Shown: one piece after another, positions 7,978-15,945 of the stretch
Layout of the letters: each line of letters begins with the position of its first letter
How positions within the stretch are numbered: position 1 is the first letter of the stretch
DNA from: an uncultured Holophagaceae bacterium
GTDB taxonomy: Bacteria > Acidobacteriota > Holophagae > Holophagales > Holophagaceae
Length of the DNA stretch: 21,624 nucleotides
NCBI GenBank assembly: GCA_903919165.1
Contig: CAIXHJ010000320.1
Coordinates: forward strand, 1 to 21,624
Direction: 5' to 3'
The notes under the pieces: model-generated
Databases searched by the model: none
Told to the model about the DNA's origin: nothing
Seen by the model: only the letters and a program-made list of their open reading frames with translations
Translations under genes and position numbers: made by a program

Positions 7978-9774
7978 CTACATTTTGCGCCCAAAGCTCC
8001 TCTCCAGGTCATCGAGGCTGAGCTTCTTGAGGATGGGCCGTCCATGGGGGCAGGTGTTCGGCACTTCGCAGGCGAGCAGGTCCTGGATGAGTTTCAGGGC
8101 CAAGTCTGGAGGCAGGGCGTGGTGCTTCTTGATGGCGGCACGGCAGGCCAACTCGGCGTTCAGGTCGCGGCGGAAGGTGTCGAGGTCCACGCGGCCATCC
8201 CGCTCCAGACGGGCTAGCAGATCATCCAGCAGGGCCTGGGGATCACGGTCGATGAGGAAATCCGGGAGGCCACGCACCACCAGTGCATCGCCACCGAAGG
8301 GCTCGGCCTCCACGCCTGCGGCCTCCAACTCCGACAGGAATGGCGCAAGACGAGCCAGCGCTTCGGGACCCACCTGGACCACTTGGGAGGGCATCAGGGG
8401 TTGGATGGCGGGGGAGTGTCGGCGCAGGAAGAGCCGCTCGAAAAGCACCCGCTCATGGGCCACGTGCTGATCCACGATCCAAAGCTCAGGGCCCGTTTCC
8501 CCGATAATCTGCGCCAGCAGGTAGGTCCGTTCGAAGGTACCGATGTACCGGACTTCAGGGACCCGACCAATCCCTTCGGCCACACTGGAAAGGGTCGGTT
8601 CATAGGGATAGGCCACATCCAGCGGATGAGTTGAGAAGGCGCCGGCGAGGGACTGAAACGCCCCCAGGGCCCCGTCTGAGTGATCGGACCAGAGTCGTGG
8701 ATGCTGGGGCGTCGCGCGCCGGGATGGATCCAGATCAAGCTCAGCCTCCAGGGGCCTGGGAGGAAGCTCCAATACCGAAGCCACCCCACCTCGCAGCTTG
8801 GCCCAGGCCTCCTCGGCGGCGCCCCGCACCCAGGCGAAGATCCGCTGGGGCTCGCGGAACCGTACCTCGGCCTTGGTCGGATGCACATTCACATCCACCG
8901 ACTCGAGCGGCAGTTCCAGGAACAGCATGGCCGCGGGATAGGACCCTTTGGCGAAGGTGCCGGACCAGGCCTCGGACAAAGCCGCCAACAGCAGGCGGTC
9001 CCGCACCGCCCGACCGTTCACGAACAGGTAGAGGTGGTTACGATCCCGGAAGCTGAGGTCCGGTGGCGAGATGAAGCCCCGCAGACGCCACGGAGTCTCT
9101 CCATTCACGAAGGGCACCAGACGCCCCATCTTCTCGCCCAGAAGGGGCCCAAGGCGCTGACCTGCATCTGCCACGGGTGGCAGTACCAGCGGCACGCCTC
9201 GATCCGATCGGATGGTCCAATGGACGCCCGGAGAACTGAGTGCCAGCCGTGCCACGGATCCCCATAGTTGGGCGTGCTCAGTATCCGTGGATTTGAGGAA
9301 ACGGCGACGGGCAGGAAGCTGGGCGAAGAGGTCCCGCACCGTGACCGTGGTGCCTCGGCTGCGGGATACGGGCGCGACTTCCTTGATGATGCCGAATTCG
9401 CAGCGCAGGCGGTGGCCCGCACCTTCCGCCTCGGCGCTGGCCAGATCGAAGCGGCTTACAGCGGCGATGCTGGGCAGGGCCTCGCCGCGGAAACCGAACG
9501 TACCCAGATGCCCCAGATCCTCCGCGGTGCGAACCTTGCTGGTGGCATGGCGCTCCAGGGCCAGGTACAGATCGTCGCGGGCCATGCCTGATCCATCGTC
9601 GGCCACTTCCAGCAGGCGTTTACCCCCCTCCTCCCAGCTCACTTCGATGCGACGGGCGCCGGCATCGAGGGCATTTTCAGCCAATTCCTTCAGCACTGAG
9701 GATGGCCGTTCCACCACCTCGCCTGCGGCGATCTGATTGGCCACCTGATCGGGCAGGATCCTGATGCGGGACAT
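7978..9774 (-). CDS. mutL: DNA mismatch repair protein MutL (endonuclease type)
   Basis: MutL links mismatch recognition by MutS to strand removal. The start is set at 9774 (598 residues) because MSRIRILPDQVANQIAAGEV is the universal MutL N-terminus; the frame stays open 37 codons further upstream, but that stretch has no family resemblance. The GHKL ATPase motifs are present: LKELAENALDAG (28-39), ADDGSGM (58-64) and GFRGEAL (94-100). The C-terminal domain carries DQHVAHERVLFE (435-446), a DQHA-x2-E-x4-E-type metal motif with Val in place of Ala, together with ACRAAI and CPHGRP (575-580). MutL proteins with these motifs nick DNA themselves, as in bacteria without MutH. It converges on the sigma-54 activator with an 18-base gap and diverges from the peptidase gene. 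Confidence 0.96.
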   Translation of the reverse strand: MSRIRILPDQVANQIAAGEVVERPSSVLKELAENALDAGARRIEVSWEEGGKRLLEVADDGSGMARDDLYLALERHATSKVRTAEDLGHLGTFGFRGEALPSIAAVSRFDLASAEAEGAGHRLRCEFGIIKEVAPVSRSRGTTVTVRDLFAQLPARRRFLKSTDTEHAQLWGSVARLALSSPGVHWTIRSDRGVPLVLPPVADAGQRLGPLLGEKMGRLVPFVNGETPWRLRGFISPPDLSFRDRNHLYLFVNGRAVRDRLLLAALSEAWSGTFAKGSYPAAMLFLELPLESVDVNVHPTKAEVRFREPQRIFAWVRGAAEEAWAKLRGGVASVLELPPRPLEAELDLDPSRRATPQHPRLWSDHSDGALGAFQSLAGAFSTHPLDVAYPYEPTLSSVAEGIGRVPEVRYIGTFERTYLLAQIIGETGPELWIVDQHVAHERVLFERLFLRRHSPAIQPLMPSQVVQVGPEALARLAPFLSELEAAGVEAEPFGGDALVVRGLPDFLIDRDPQALLDDLLARLERDGRVDLDTFRRDLNAELACRAAIKKHHALPPDLALKLIQDLLACEVPNTCPHGRPILKKLSLDDLERSFGRKM

Positions 9775-9856
9775 GGGTAAGAAACTATCAGCTGTCGGCC
9801 ATCCATTACGAGAGGACAGGAAGGAAGGAGGATCCCATTCTGGGCACACTGGAGGC

Positions 9857-12391
9857 ATGAGCGTCCGTACTATCTTCTGCATCACTTTGCTGCCAGTCCT
9901 CCTCCAGGCCGCGCCTCACACACAAGCCCCGGACGCCACCTGGATCACCTTCACCACGGCGCACTACCGCATCCACTGCCCGAAGGCCTTCGAGGCCTTT
10001 GGCAGCGTGGTGGCTGGTCGCGTCGAGGGCATCCACGCCCAGTACCTGGGCCTGGTTGGATTCGTGTACGAGAAGCCCATCGACATCCTGATCCTGGATC
10101 CCGTGATGGAGGCCAACGGCTTGGCCCTCCCACTGCTCCAGCGGCCCCATGTGGTGCTGTGGAGGACCGAACCGGAGCCTGATTCCGTCATTGGTCATCA
10201 CCGAGGCTGGGCCGAACTGCTCCTTGCCCATGAGCTGGGGCACATGCACCACCTGCTGCGCCCCGCACGAAAGCCCAGTCTGTGGGAACACTGGACTGCG
10301 GTCCTAGGACCCGTGACCCGGAAATCCCCGCGGTGGGTCATCGAGGGCTACGCCACCCTCATCGAGGGCAAGCTCACCGGTAGCGGCCGCCCCCATAGCG
10401 CCATCCGCGCGGGAGTGCTGCGGCAGTGGGCCATCGAAGGCAAACTGCCCAGCTACGAGGCCCTGAGCGGCAAGGATGGGTTCCTTGGTGGCAGCATGGC
10501 CTACCTGGGCGGCAGCGCCTACCTGGAGTGGCTGGAGACGAGGTCCGGAGATCCGAAGATCTTCCAGACCCTGTGGACCCGCATGGCCGGTAAGCGCGAT
10601 TTCGACGCGTCCTTCCATGCGACCTTCGGTTTCGGTCCCAAGGATGGCTATCAGCGCTTCTGCGCCGAGCTCACGCATACCGCTCTGGAACTCGAGCGGC
10701 GGGCCATGGTCCAGGGTCTGCGCGAAGGCGAGCTCGTCACCCAGCTGAAGGGATGGGCCACGGATCTGTCCCTCAGCCCGGACGGCTCGAAGCTCCTGGC
10801 CCGGGTCCTGGACCCGAAGAAACCCGGACTCTATGTGTGGGATCTGAAAGCCGAACCGTCCAAGGCCGCCACCAGAGATCTTGACGAACCGGCGGATCAC
10901 AGGCCTCTTGCTCCCGTTCTGCCACCTACCCGCCGCCTGGGCCGCATCCACGGGACCCTGCCCTGGAAACCTGTGTGGACCTCTTCGAGTACTGTGGCCT
11001 ATCGGCTTCGCCTCCCCGATTCCGAAGGCGTACTGAAACCATGTCCAAGGCTGTGGGACCTGGATGGACGACCTGCCTCCTCCCAGACAGGACTTAAACC
11101 TGTGGCTCCTGGCGGGCTGGGCTGGAAGGAAGTGGATGGCATCTGGAACCTGATCGACGGGCAGGGAAGACCCCTCACACGCACCCTGGCCGCCGCCTGG
11201 AATCCCATCGCCACACCGGATGGCAAATGGATCTACTACACCCAGATCAGTGCCTCCGGCCTGCAGATCCGGAAGCTGGATGCCAGCCTGCCTCCCCTGG
11301 AGGGGCAAACACTACCCCAGGATCCCACCCCCTTCGTGAAGGACCTGGTGCTGCCGAAGGCCGATGAACCCGATCCCCTGCCAGCCCCGGTGCCCGTCGA
11401 GCCCCACCCCTACCGGGTGGGCGAAAGCCATGATGTCTTCTCGCTCGTCGGATTCAGCAACACTCCCTCGAGCATCAGCTACCAGATCGGCGGCGGCGGC
11501 AACGACATCCTGGATCGCTTGAATTGGCAGGTTCTGGCGGGCCTCGGCAATGGCACTGGGCCCCGCGGAGGCACGCTGGGTGCGGCCTGGCGCGGCTGGA
11601 GTTGGGCCCCCTCCCTCCAGGTGTTCTCATCATTGGAATATCCCTCTCACCAGGACTTCCTTGCGGTACGGGGTTTCGATCGGGAACGCCGTGGGGCCGA
11701 ACTGGCGTTTGATATCGAGGATCAGGGCAGACCCCAGTCCAGCATCCGGCCCACAGCCGCCTTCGAGCGGATCGTCCCCATCGGCGGCGATGGATCCACC
11801 CGTTCGCTCGTGGGCGGGGCGGCCTCCATGGGGAACCACTGGAGCTGGGATGGGGAGGGCTTCCGCGGGAAGACAACCCTCCAGGCCTACCAAGGGCGCA
11901 CTGATGGCTCTGTCTGGACCCTCACTCGTCTGGGCATCACCTCGGGCTGGATCAATCCATGGATTCCGGTCACCCTCCGCGCCGAGGAGGGCCGCATGGG
12001 CGGGAGTCCCACTGCCTTCGACCGATTCCATCTCGGAGGCGTACTCACTTCGCTCGTTCCTGCGGCGCTCGAGGCTAACCGGGTAGTCCAGCCAGCCCTT
12101 CCCGCCTACACCGCGACTGGCAACCGCTTCCAGACCCTCCGCGGCGACCTGGGCCTGGGTATCGTCACAGCCTATCTGGAGCATGCGACGGTCTGGGAGG
12201 ACGCTTCGCCCCGTCCAGCCGCTCAGCGGGTGGGTGGACTCGAGATTGACAGCCGGAATCTTGGCCTTCCCATGGATGTGCTCCGCCGTCTCGCGGGCCA
12301 CCTTTCCTTCACGCTGGGCCTTCATCGGCCTCTGGACGGGGTGATGAAGGGAGACACCATCGGAACCGTGAGCCTGATTCTTAGACCCTGA
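9857..12391 (+). CDS. Secreted HELGH metallopeptidase (peptidase MA-like) with propeller and predicted C-terminal beta-barrel
   Basis: The ATG at 9857 (844 residues) is chosen because it opens a signal peptide (MSVRTIFCITLLPVLLQA); the frame extends 31 codons upstream but that part overlaps the mutL start and is polar. Residues 125-129 are HELGH, a zinc-binding gluzincin motif, followed by WVIEGYATLIEG (160-171), where Glu163 is the likely third zinc ligand, as in peptidase MA families. Residues ~295-490 contain TolB/WD40-like units (LSLSPDGSKLLARV, then ATPDGKWIYYT). From ~515 to the end, alternating strands with aromatic and Gly-rich turns (SLVGFSNTPSSISYQIGGGG) suggest an outer-membrane barrel, though the last residue is Pro rather than the usual Phe. 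Substrate is unknown. The peptidase reading is firm; the barrel is an inference. Confidence 0.8.
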   Translation: MSVRTIFCITLLPVLLQAAPHTQAPDATWITFTTAHYRIHCPKAFEAFGSVVAGRVEGIHAQYLGLVGFVYEKPIDILILDPVMEANGLALPLLQRPHVVLWRTEPEPDSVIGHHRGWAELLLAHELGHMHHLLRPARKPSLWEHWTAVLGPVTRKSPRWVIEGYATLIEGKLTGSGRPHSAIRAGVLRQWAIEGKLPSYEALSGKDGFLGGSMAYLGGSAYLEWLETRSGDPKIFQTLWTRMAGKRDFDASFHATFGFGPKDGYQRFCAELTHTALELERRAMVQGLREGELVTQLKGWATDLSLSPDGSKLLARVLDPKKPGLYVWDLKAEPSKAATRDLDEPADHRPLAPVLPPTRRLGRIHGTLPWKPVWTSSSTVAYRLRLPDSEGVLKPCPRLWDLDGRPASSQTGLKPVAPGGLGWKEVDGIWNLIDGQGRPLTRTLAAAWNPIATPDGKWIYYTQISASGLQIRKLDASLPPLEGQTLPQDPTPFVKDLVLPKADEPDPLPAPVPVEPHPYRVGESHDVFSLVGFSNTPSSISYQIGGGGNDILDRLNWQVLAGLGNGTGPRGGTLGAAWRGWSWAPSLQVFSSLEYPSHQDFLAVRGFDRERRGAELAFDIEDQGRPQSSIRPTAAFERIVPIGGDGSTRSLVGGAASMGNHWSWDGEGFRGKTTLQAYQGRTDGSVWTLTRLGITSGWINPWIPVTLRAEEGRMGGSPTAFDRFHLGGVLTSLVPAALEANRVVQPALPAYTATGNRFQTLRGDLGLGIVTAYLEHATVWEDASPRPAAQRVGGLEIDSRNLGLPMDVLRRLAGHLSFTLGLHRPLDGVMKGDTIGTVSLILRP

Positions 12392-12409
12392 TGCCCCGCC
12401 GGGAAACCC

Positions 12410-13606
12410 ATGCCCTTCCTCATCGCTCTCATCCTCGTCCTCCTCGTCCAGTGGCTCCATTTGCGCTTGCTTCGGCTCGAGCTCCCCGAGCGTGCCCACC
12501 GTGGTCTTCCCTGGGTATTAGGCCTGGTGCACCTGCCCCTGGTGATCTTCGCGGGGATGCGCATCGCTGGACTGGGCCTCCCTGGCGCACTACCTCTGTT
12601 GCGAGTCCTGGCGCGCTTCGGCTTCTACTTCCAGGCGTTCACGGTGATGCACCTGGTCATCGCCATGCTCGCAGAGGGGGTGTGGCGAATATCCCACCAC
12701 GACGCATCCTCTGGCACGGATGCAGACGCCGAAGAGGAACCAGCCATCGACCCGGGGCGCCGTGCCTTCCTCCGCACGGCAGCCCTGGCCAGCACGGGAG
12801 GCGCCACTGCCTTTGCCCTGGGGGGCGCCCGGGAGGCCTATGGGGACCCGGAAATCACCCGTCGGACGCTGCCATTCCCCGATCTTCCGCAGGGCCTGGA
12901 CGGACTCCGCATGGCCCACCTGAGCGACCTGCACGCGGGCCCCCTCGTCGGTCCAGCCGCGCTGCGCCGCTGGCGGCAATTGACCGAGCGGGAGCAGCCC
13001 GAGCTCCTGCTGATCACGGGTGACCTGGTGGATAGTCGGCCGGAGGAACTTGAACCCATGCTCGAGGCCTTTCGGGGATTTCTTCCACCCCTCGGACGAT
13101 TCGTCGTGCTCGGCAACCACGATTTCTTCGATGACCCCCGCCCGATCTGGCGGGATCTGGAGCGTGAGGGAATCCGATGCCTGGAGAACGCGACGGCCCT
13201 GCTCCTCCGGAACGGCAGCACGATGGCGCTCATGGGGTTGCAGGATCCCATGGCCCGTAACGGACGTTTCCGCCACATGGTGTTTGGCCCAGGACCCCGG
13301 CCCGCCGAGGCTGCCCGGGACGTCCCGGCCGACGCCTTCCGGATCTGCATGAACCACCGGCCCAGTGAGTGGGAGCAGGCTCTGGAGGCCGGGGCCCGGC
13401 TCACACTTTCGGGTCACACCCACGGCGGCCAGATCAATCCCGTTCCCGGCTTCAACAGCGCCCGCATCCTCGGCCCCCGCACGGAAGGCCTCTATCGCGA
13501 GGGCGGCGACCTGCTGTATGTGAGCCGAGGCCTCGGTGTGGTGGGCCTGCCCATCCGAATCGCTGCAACCCCCGAGATCGCCATCCTCACCTTGAAGCGG
13601 GGCTAG
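12410..13606 (+). CDS. Membrane-anchored metallophosphoesterase (YkuE/YaeI-like)
   Basis: The product has 398 residues. Hydrophobic helices lie at ~2-20, ~35-55 and ~62-90. They are followed by an acidic linker and a twin-arginine-like stretch, GRRAFLRTAALASTGG (116-131), with a further hydrophobic segment. The catalytic domain (~165-395) has all five blocks of calcineurin-like two-metal phosphoesterases: SDLH (D173, H175), GDLVD (D205), GNHD (N236, H237), NHRP (H316) and GHTHGGQ (H336, H338). This order and the GHTHGGQ ending match the YkuE/YaeI group, some of which cleave lipid-linked phosphate esters. The real substrate is not shown. The position of the arginine pair suggests the catalytic domain is placed outside the cytoplasm. 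It lies 18 bases after the peptidase gene and its stop overlaps the converging anti-sigma gene by 4 bases. Confidence 0.9.
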   Translation: MPFLIALILVLLVQWLHLRLLRLELPERAHRGLPWVLGLVHLPLVIFAGMRIAGLGLPGALPLLRVLARFGFYFQAFTVMHLVIAMLAEGVWRISHHDASSGTDADAEEEPAIDPGRRAFLRTAALASTGGATAFALGGAREAYGDPEITRRTLPFPDLPQGLDGLRMAHLSDLHAGPLVGPAALRRWRQLTEREQPELLLITGDLVDSRPEELEPMLEAFRGFLPPLGRFVVLGNHDFFDDPRPIWRDLEREGIRCLENATALLLRNGSTMALMGLQDPMARNGRFRHMVFGPGPRPAEAARDVPADAFRICMNHRPSEWEQALEAGARLTLSGHTHGGQINPVPGFNSARILGPRTEGLYREGGDLLYVSRGLGVVGLPIRIAATPEIAILTLKRG

Positions 13607-13860
13607 GATTCCTCCTGCTTCAACAGGACTGCCTGGACTTCCGCCAAGATCTTAAACGCTGTTTCGGGAGCCTCCTCCTGCGGACCGAGTGCGATCTTCG
13701 CCAAACCTGGAAGAGCCCTCAGCCCGCGCATGAACCCCGCACACACCTTGCAGAACCGCAGGTGAATCCAGATGCCGATCCGCCGCGACAAGGGGAGGGC
13801 GCCTTCGCCGTATTCCGTCAGCTCGGTCTGGACGTCGTGGCAGGAGGGCAGGAACGTCAT
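13603..13860 (-). CDS. Soluble zinc-binding (ZAS, zf-HC2) anti-sigma factor
   Basis: This 85-residue protein has the ZAS metal site: Cys7, then 25 residues, His33-LRF-Cys37-KV-Cys40 (pattern C-x25-H-x3-C-x2-C). ZAS proteins hold an ECF sigma factor inactive and release it when the metal site is oxidised or altered. Its start overlaps the stop of the ECF sigma gene as ATGA, the normal arrangement for a sigma/anti-sigma pair. There is no transmembrane helix and no sensor domain; the tail after ~residue 50 is short and helical. It should therefore sense a cytoplasmic condition such as redox state or metal. It closes the RiPP operon, and control of that operon by the pair is inferred from position only. 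Confidence 0.8.
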   Translation of the reverse strand: MTFLPSCHDVQTELTEYGEGALPLSRRIGIWIHLRFCKVCAGFMRGLRALPGLAKIALGPQEEAPETAFKILAEVQAVLLKQEES

Positions 13861-14474
13861 GGGCGGCCTCCCAGGACAAAGGTTCGTAGGCGGGCCTGGA
13901 GCAGCACCCGGGAGCGGTGGAGGCGCTGGCGTACGGTGCCAGGCGTGAGCTGCAGATGCCGGGCGATGTCATCCGTCTCCCAGTCCTCCAGATCCTTCAG
14001 TACGAATACGATGCGGTGCGAATCAGGCAGCTCGTCGAGGGCCCGGGTCAGGCACTCCCGCATTTCCTGCTGCTCGACGAGACCGTGAGCCTGGGCTTCC
14101 ACCTGCCACTCGGGAAGGTGGTCTGGCTCCATGTGATGCCCCCGCTCATCGAAAGTCCCTAAGACCAAGGGCGGGGCGCGCTCCATGTCGTGGATCCGTA
14201 CGCGGCTCCTCCGCATCATCAGCGCCGAATTGAGGCAGACCTTGTAGCCCCAGCTGCTGAAGCGGCTGCGGCCTTCAAACCTGGGGAGATCGCGATGGAT
14301 GCTCATGAGGGCGTCCTGGAGCGCGTCCTGCGTATCGGCGACATTGCCCAGGATGCGATGGATCCCGTTGTGGAAGAGGGCGAGATGGGGCTGGACGAGC
14401 GCACCAAAAGCGTCCGAGTCGCCCGTCGCGGCCCGCTGGATCAGTTCGGCTTCAGAAGGGGAGGCTTTCGTCAT
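13857..14474 (-). CDS. ECF-type RNA polymerase sigma factor
   Basis: The 205-residue protein has the two-domain layout of ECF (group 4) sigma factors. Region 2, which binds the -10 element and the polymerase, spans ~20-90 (DAFGALVQPHLALFHNGIHR, then ADTQDALQDALMSIHRDL and GRSRFSSWGYKV). Region 4, which binds the -35 element, spans ~145-192 (LDELPDSHRIVFVLKDLED, then DDIARHLQLTPGTVRQRLHR). The linker of ~50 residues is His- and Pro-rich (RGHHMEPDHLPEW), somewhat longer than usual. It lies 41 bases after yceI and is followed, with a 4-base overlap, by its ZAS anti-sigma gene. No strong ribosome site precedes the ATG. It probably directs transcription of the hvfA operon in which it sits, which is an inference. 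Confidence 0.93.
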   Translation of the reverse strand: MTKASPSEAELIQRAATGDSDAFGALVQPHLALFHNGIHRILGNVADTQDALQDALMSIHRDLPRFEGRSRFSSWGYKVCLNSALMMRRSRVRIHDMERAPPLVLGTFDERGHHMEPDHLPEWQVEAQAHGLVEQQEMRECLTRALDELPDSHRIVFVLKDLEDWETDDIARHLQLTPGTVRQRLHRSRVLLQARLRTFVLGGRP

Positions 14475-14497
14475 GCCGTTGCCAGTGTCGACGGCGA

Positions 14498-14509
14498 CCC
14501 CTCGAGGGG
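14498..14509. repeat. 12-base perfect palindrome between yceI and the sigma gene
   Basis: CCCCTCGAGGGG is its own reverse complement and lies 6 bases after the yceI stop, inside the 41-base gap before the ECF sigma start. In RNA it would form only a short 4-base-pair stem and no U-run follows, so it is not a convincing terminator. It might modestly lower read-through or mark an mRNA processing site. Chance is possible at this GC content. Confidence 0.3.
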
Positions 14510-14515
14510 CAAGCG

Positions 14516-15148
14516 CTACTTCTTGACCGGTGCCGATCCCTTCATGGCCGGCCTTGACCCTTGTTTGCCCGGGGCGGGCGGCTCCTCGAAGAACCCCACC
14601 AACAGAAGGTCCAGCTCCAGCTGGCGTTTCAGACTGATCTTGGCCGCCACGCTATCCGCCCCCACCCCGAAATCGAGCCGATCCAGGGGCAGAGTGGCGC
14701 GATACGACCAGGTGCGCGCTCCGGCCCCGTTCATGCCTTCGGCGGTGACGAAGGAGAGTTCCAGGTCCTTGCTGACGCCGTGCATCGCGAGGGTTCCCTT
14801 GACCACAACACGGTCGCCATCCTTGCGAACCTCCTGTGATGTGAAAGTGATCTTCGGGTACTTGGCGGCATCGAAAAAGTCGGCCGTCCGGAGATGATCG
14901 TCGCGAGTGGTGTTGGCGGTATTGACGGACTTGGTTTCGATATCGATGTGGACCTTCGCGCCTTCCAGGGAGGCGGGATCGCCCACGATGTCAGCCTTGT
15001 ATCGCGTGAACCGGCCCGGCACGTCAAACAGCAGCGTCGATGCCTTGAATCCGAGCACCGTATGGGTGTCATCCACGCGGAAGACCCGGGTCTGGGCCAG
15101 AAGGGGAAAGGCCAGCAGCAGGACCGGCAGAATGGAACGCAGGAGCAT
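14516..15148 (-). CDS. Secreted YceI-family protein
   Basis: The ATG at 15148 (210 residues) is chosen: it opens a signal peptide (MLLRSILPVLLLAFPLLAQ) and has an AGAGG ribosome site 6 bases upstream. A TTG six codons earlier overlaps the hvfC-like stop but has no support. The mature part shows the YceI lipocalin-like barrel pattern: VDDTHTVLGFKAS near the N-terminus, RDDHLRTADFFDAAKYPKIT in the centre, GTLAMHGVSKDLEL, and a closing strand KRQLELDLLLVG. YceI proteins bind long isoprenoid or lipid ligands in the periplasm and often turn up under stress regulators. A basic, Pro-rich tail (~20 residues) follows the barrel. It lies 14 bases after the hvfC-like gene and before the sigma factor, so it is part of the RiPP operon. 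Its role there is unknown. Confidence 0.92.
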   Translation of the reverse strand: MLLRSILPVLLLAFPLLAQTRVFRVDDTHTVLGFKASTLLFDVPGRFTRYKADIVGDPASLEGAKVHIDIETKSVNTANTTRDDHLRTADFFDAAKYPKITFTSQEVRKDGDRVVVKGTLAMHGVSKDLELSFVTAEGMNGAGARTWSYRATLPLDRLDFGVGADSVAAKISLKRQLELDLLLVGFFEEPPAPGKQGSRPAMKGSAPVKK

Positions 15149-15162
15149 AGGAGCCTCTTGGG

Positions 15163-15945
15163 TCAAGGGAAGGATCGGAATCCGGCGATGGCGCCATCGC
15201 TTCGCAGGTCGCGTAGGAGGCTCGTCACCGGGGTGAGATCAGGCACATTCAAGGCGGCAGCCGCCTCCGCCAGCGGGCAGGTCTGGGCCTGCACCAGCAG
15301 CGCTGCGGTGGCTGGCGTCAGTTCCATCAGCCGGGCCAGTCCTTCTCCATCGCGGAAGGCCAGGAGGTGGGTGGGACGCGCCTCGGGAACCGGTGACTCC
15401 GAGCACGCGCAATGAACCGCATGGGTGTAGGACACCACCTGGGTGGCCGGGTCCAGGATGATGAGGTCCTGCGGTCCTGGGTCGGCATGGAGGCCTTCGA
15501 GTGGGTTTGAATCCGGGAAACGGGCCACCAGCACTTCCAGGATCTCCGCATGGGCAAGCTCGAGGATGAAGGGCCAGCGATCCTGGCCCCACCGGGTGGC
15601 AGCCAGCCAACCCAGGAAGGCCGGTGCGATGTCCCGGTACTGGGGACTCCGCACCATCCGGGCATCGAGGAAGGCTTCTACACATCCACCCCAGGAACCG
15701 GCCCCTTCGAGGAGCGCCCTCAGCACCGGGAACATGGTCTCCAGCGGTTCGATGAGGCTCATCCGAGCCAGTTCACGATAGGTCATCATCGCCGGGCCTT
15801 GATCCCGGAAGGATCGCAGATCCGAACCCGTCAGGCCTTGCTGATGGGCCACTCGCCCGGGATCCGCCTCGATGGCTGCCTCATCACCATTCAGCACCAG
15901 GGATGCCAGTGCCCGCTGAAGGCGGAGGGTCCGGGATTCAGGCAT
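15163..15945 (-). CDS. HvfC-like RiPP maturation partner (DUF2063-type N-terminus)
   Basis: The start at 15945 (260 residues) is chosen because a GAGG site lies 6 bases upstream and it overlaps the end of the DUF692 gene by 8 bases; the frame is open 42 codons further, but that part is a shadow of the neighbour. Residues ~8-115 fit the DUF2063 pattern: a YRELARMSLIEPLETMFPVL helix pair, a small helical domain, and PFILELAHAEILEVL near its end. The C-terminal ~130 residues are beta-rich with PATQVVSYTHAVHCAC and a final winged-helix-like piece, as in HvfC proteins. HvfC proteins form a complex with DUF692 enzymes and present the precursor peptide to them. The match is more diverged than that of the neighbouring DUF692 gene, and the assignment leans partly on context. 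Confidence 0.82.
   Translation of the reverse strand: MPESRTLRLQRALASLVLNGDEAAIEADPGRVAHQQGLTGSDLRSFRDQGPAMMTYRELARMSLIEPLETMFPVLRALLEGAGSWGGCVEAFLDARMVRSPQYRDIAPAFLGWLAATRWGQDRWPFILELAHAEILEVLVARFPDSNPLEGLHADPGPQDLIILDPATQVVSYTHAVHCACSESPVPEARPTHLLAFRDGEGLARLMELTPATAALLVQAQTCPLAEAAAALNVPDLTPVTSLLRDLRSDGAIAGFRSFP

Noticed and set aside
9764..9856. 31-codon extension of the peptidase gene
   Set aside because: It would overlap the mutL start and put a polar stretch ahead of an obvious signal peptide.
9775..9885. 37-codon N-terminal extension of mutL
   Set aside because: MSRIRILPDQVANQIAAGEV is the normal MutL start; the extra residues overlap the signal-peptide region of the divergent peptidase gene.
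11630..12499. 289-codon minus-strand ORF opposite the peptidase gene
   Set aside because: It is antisense to a well-supported gene and has no recognisable motif or start signal.
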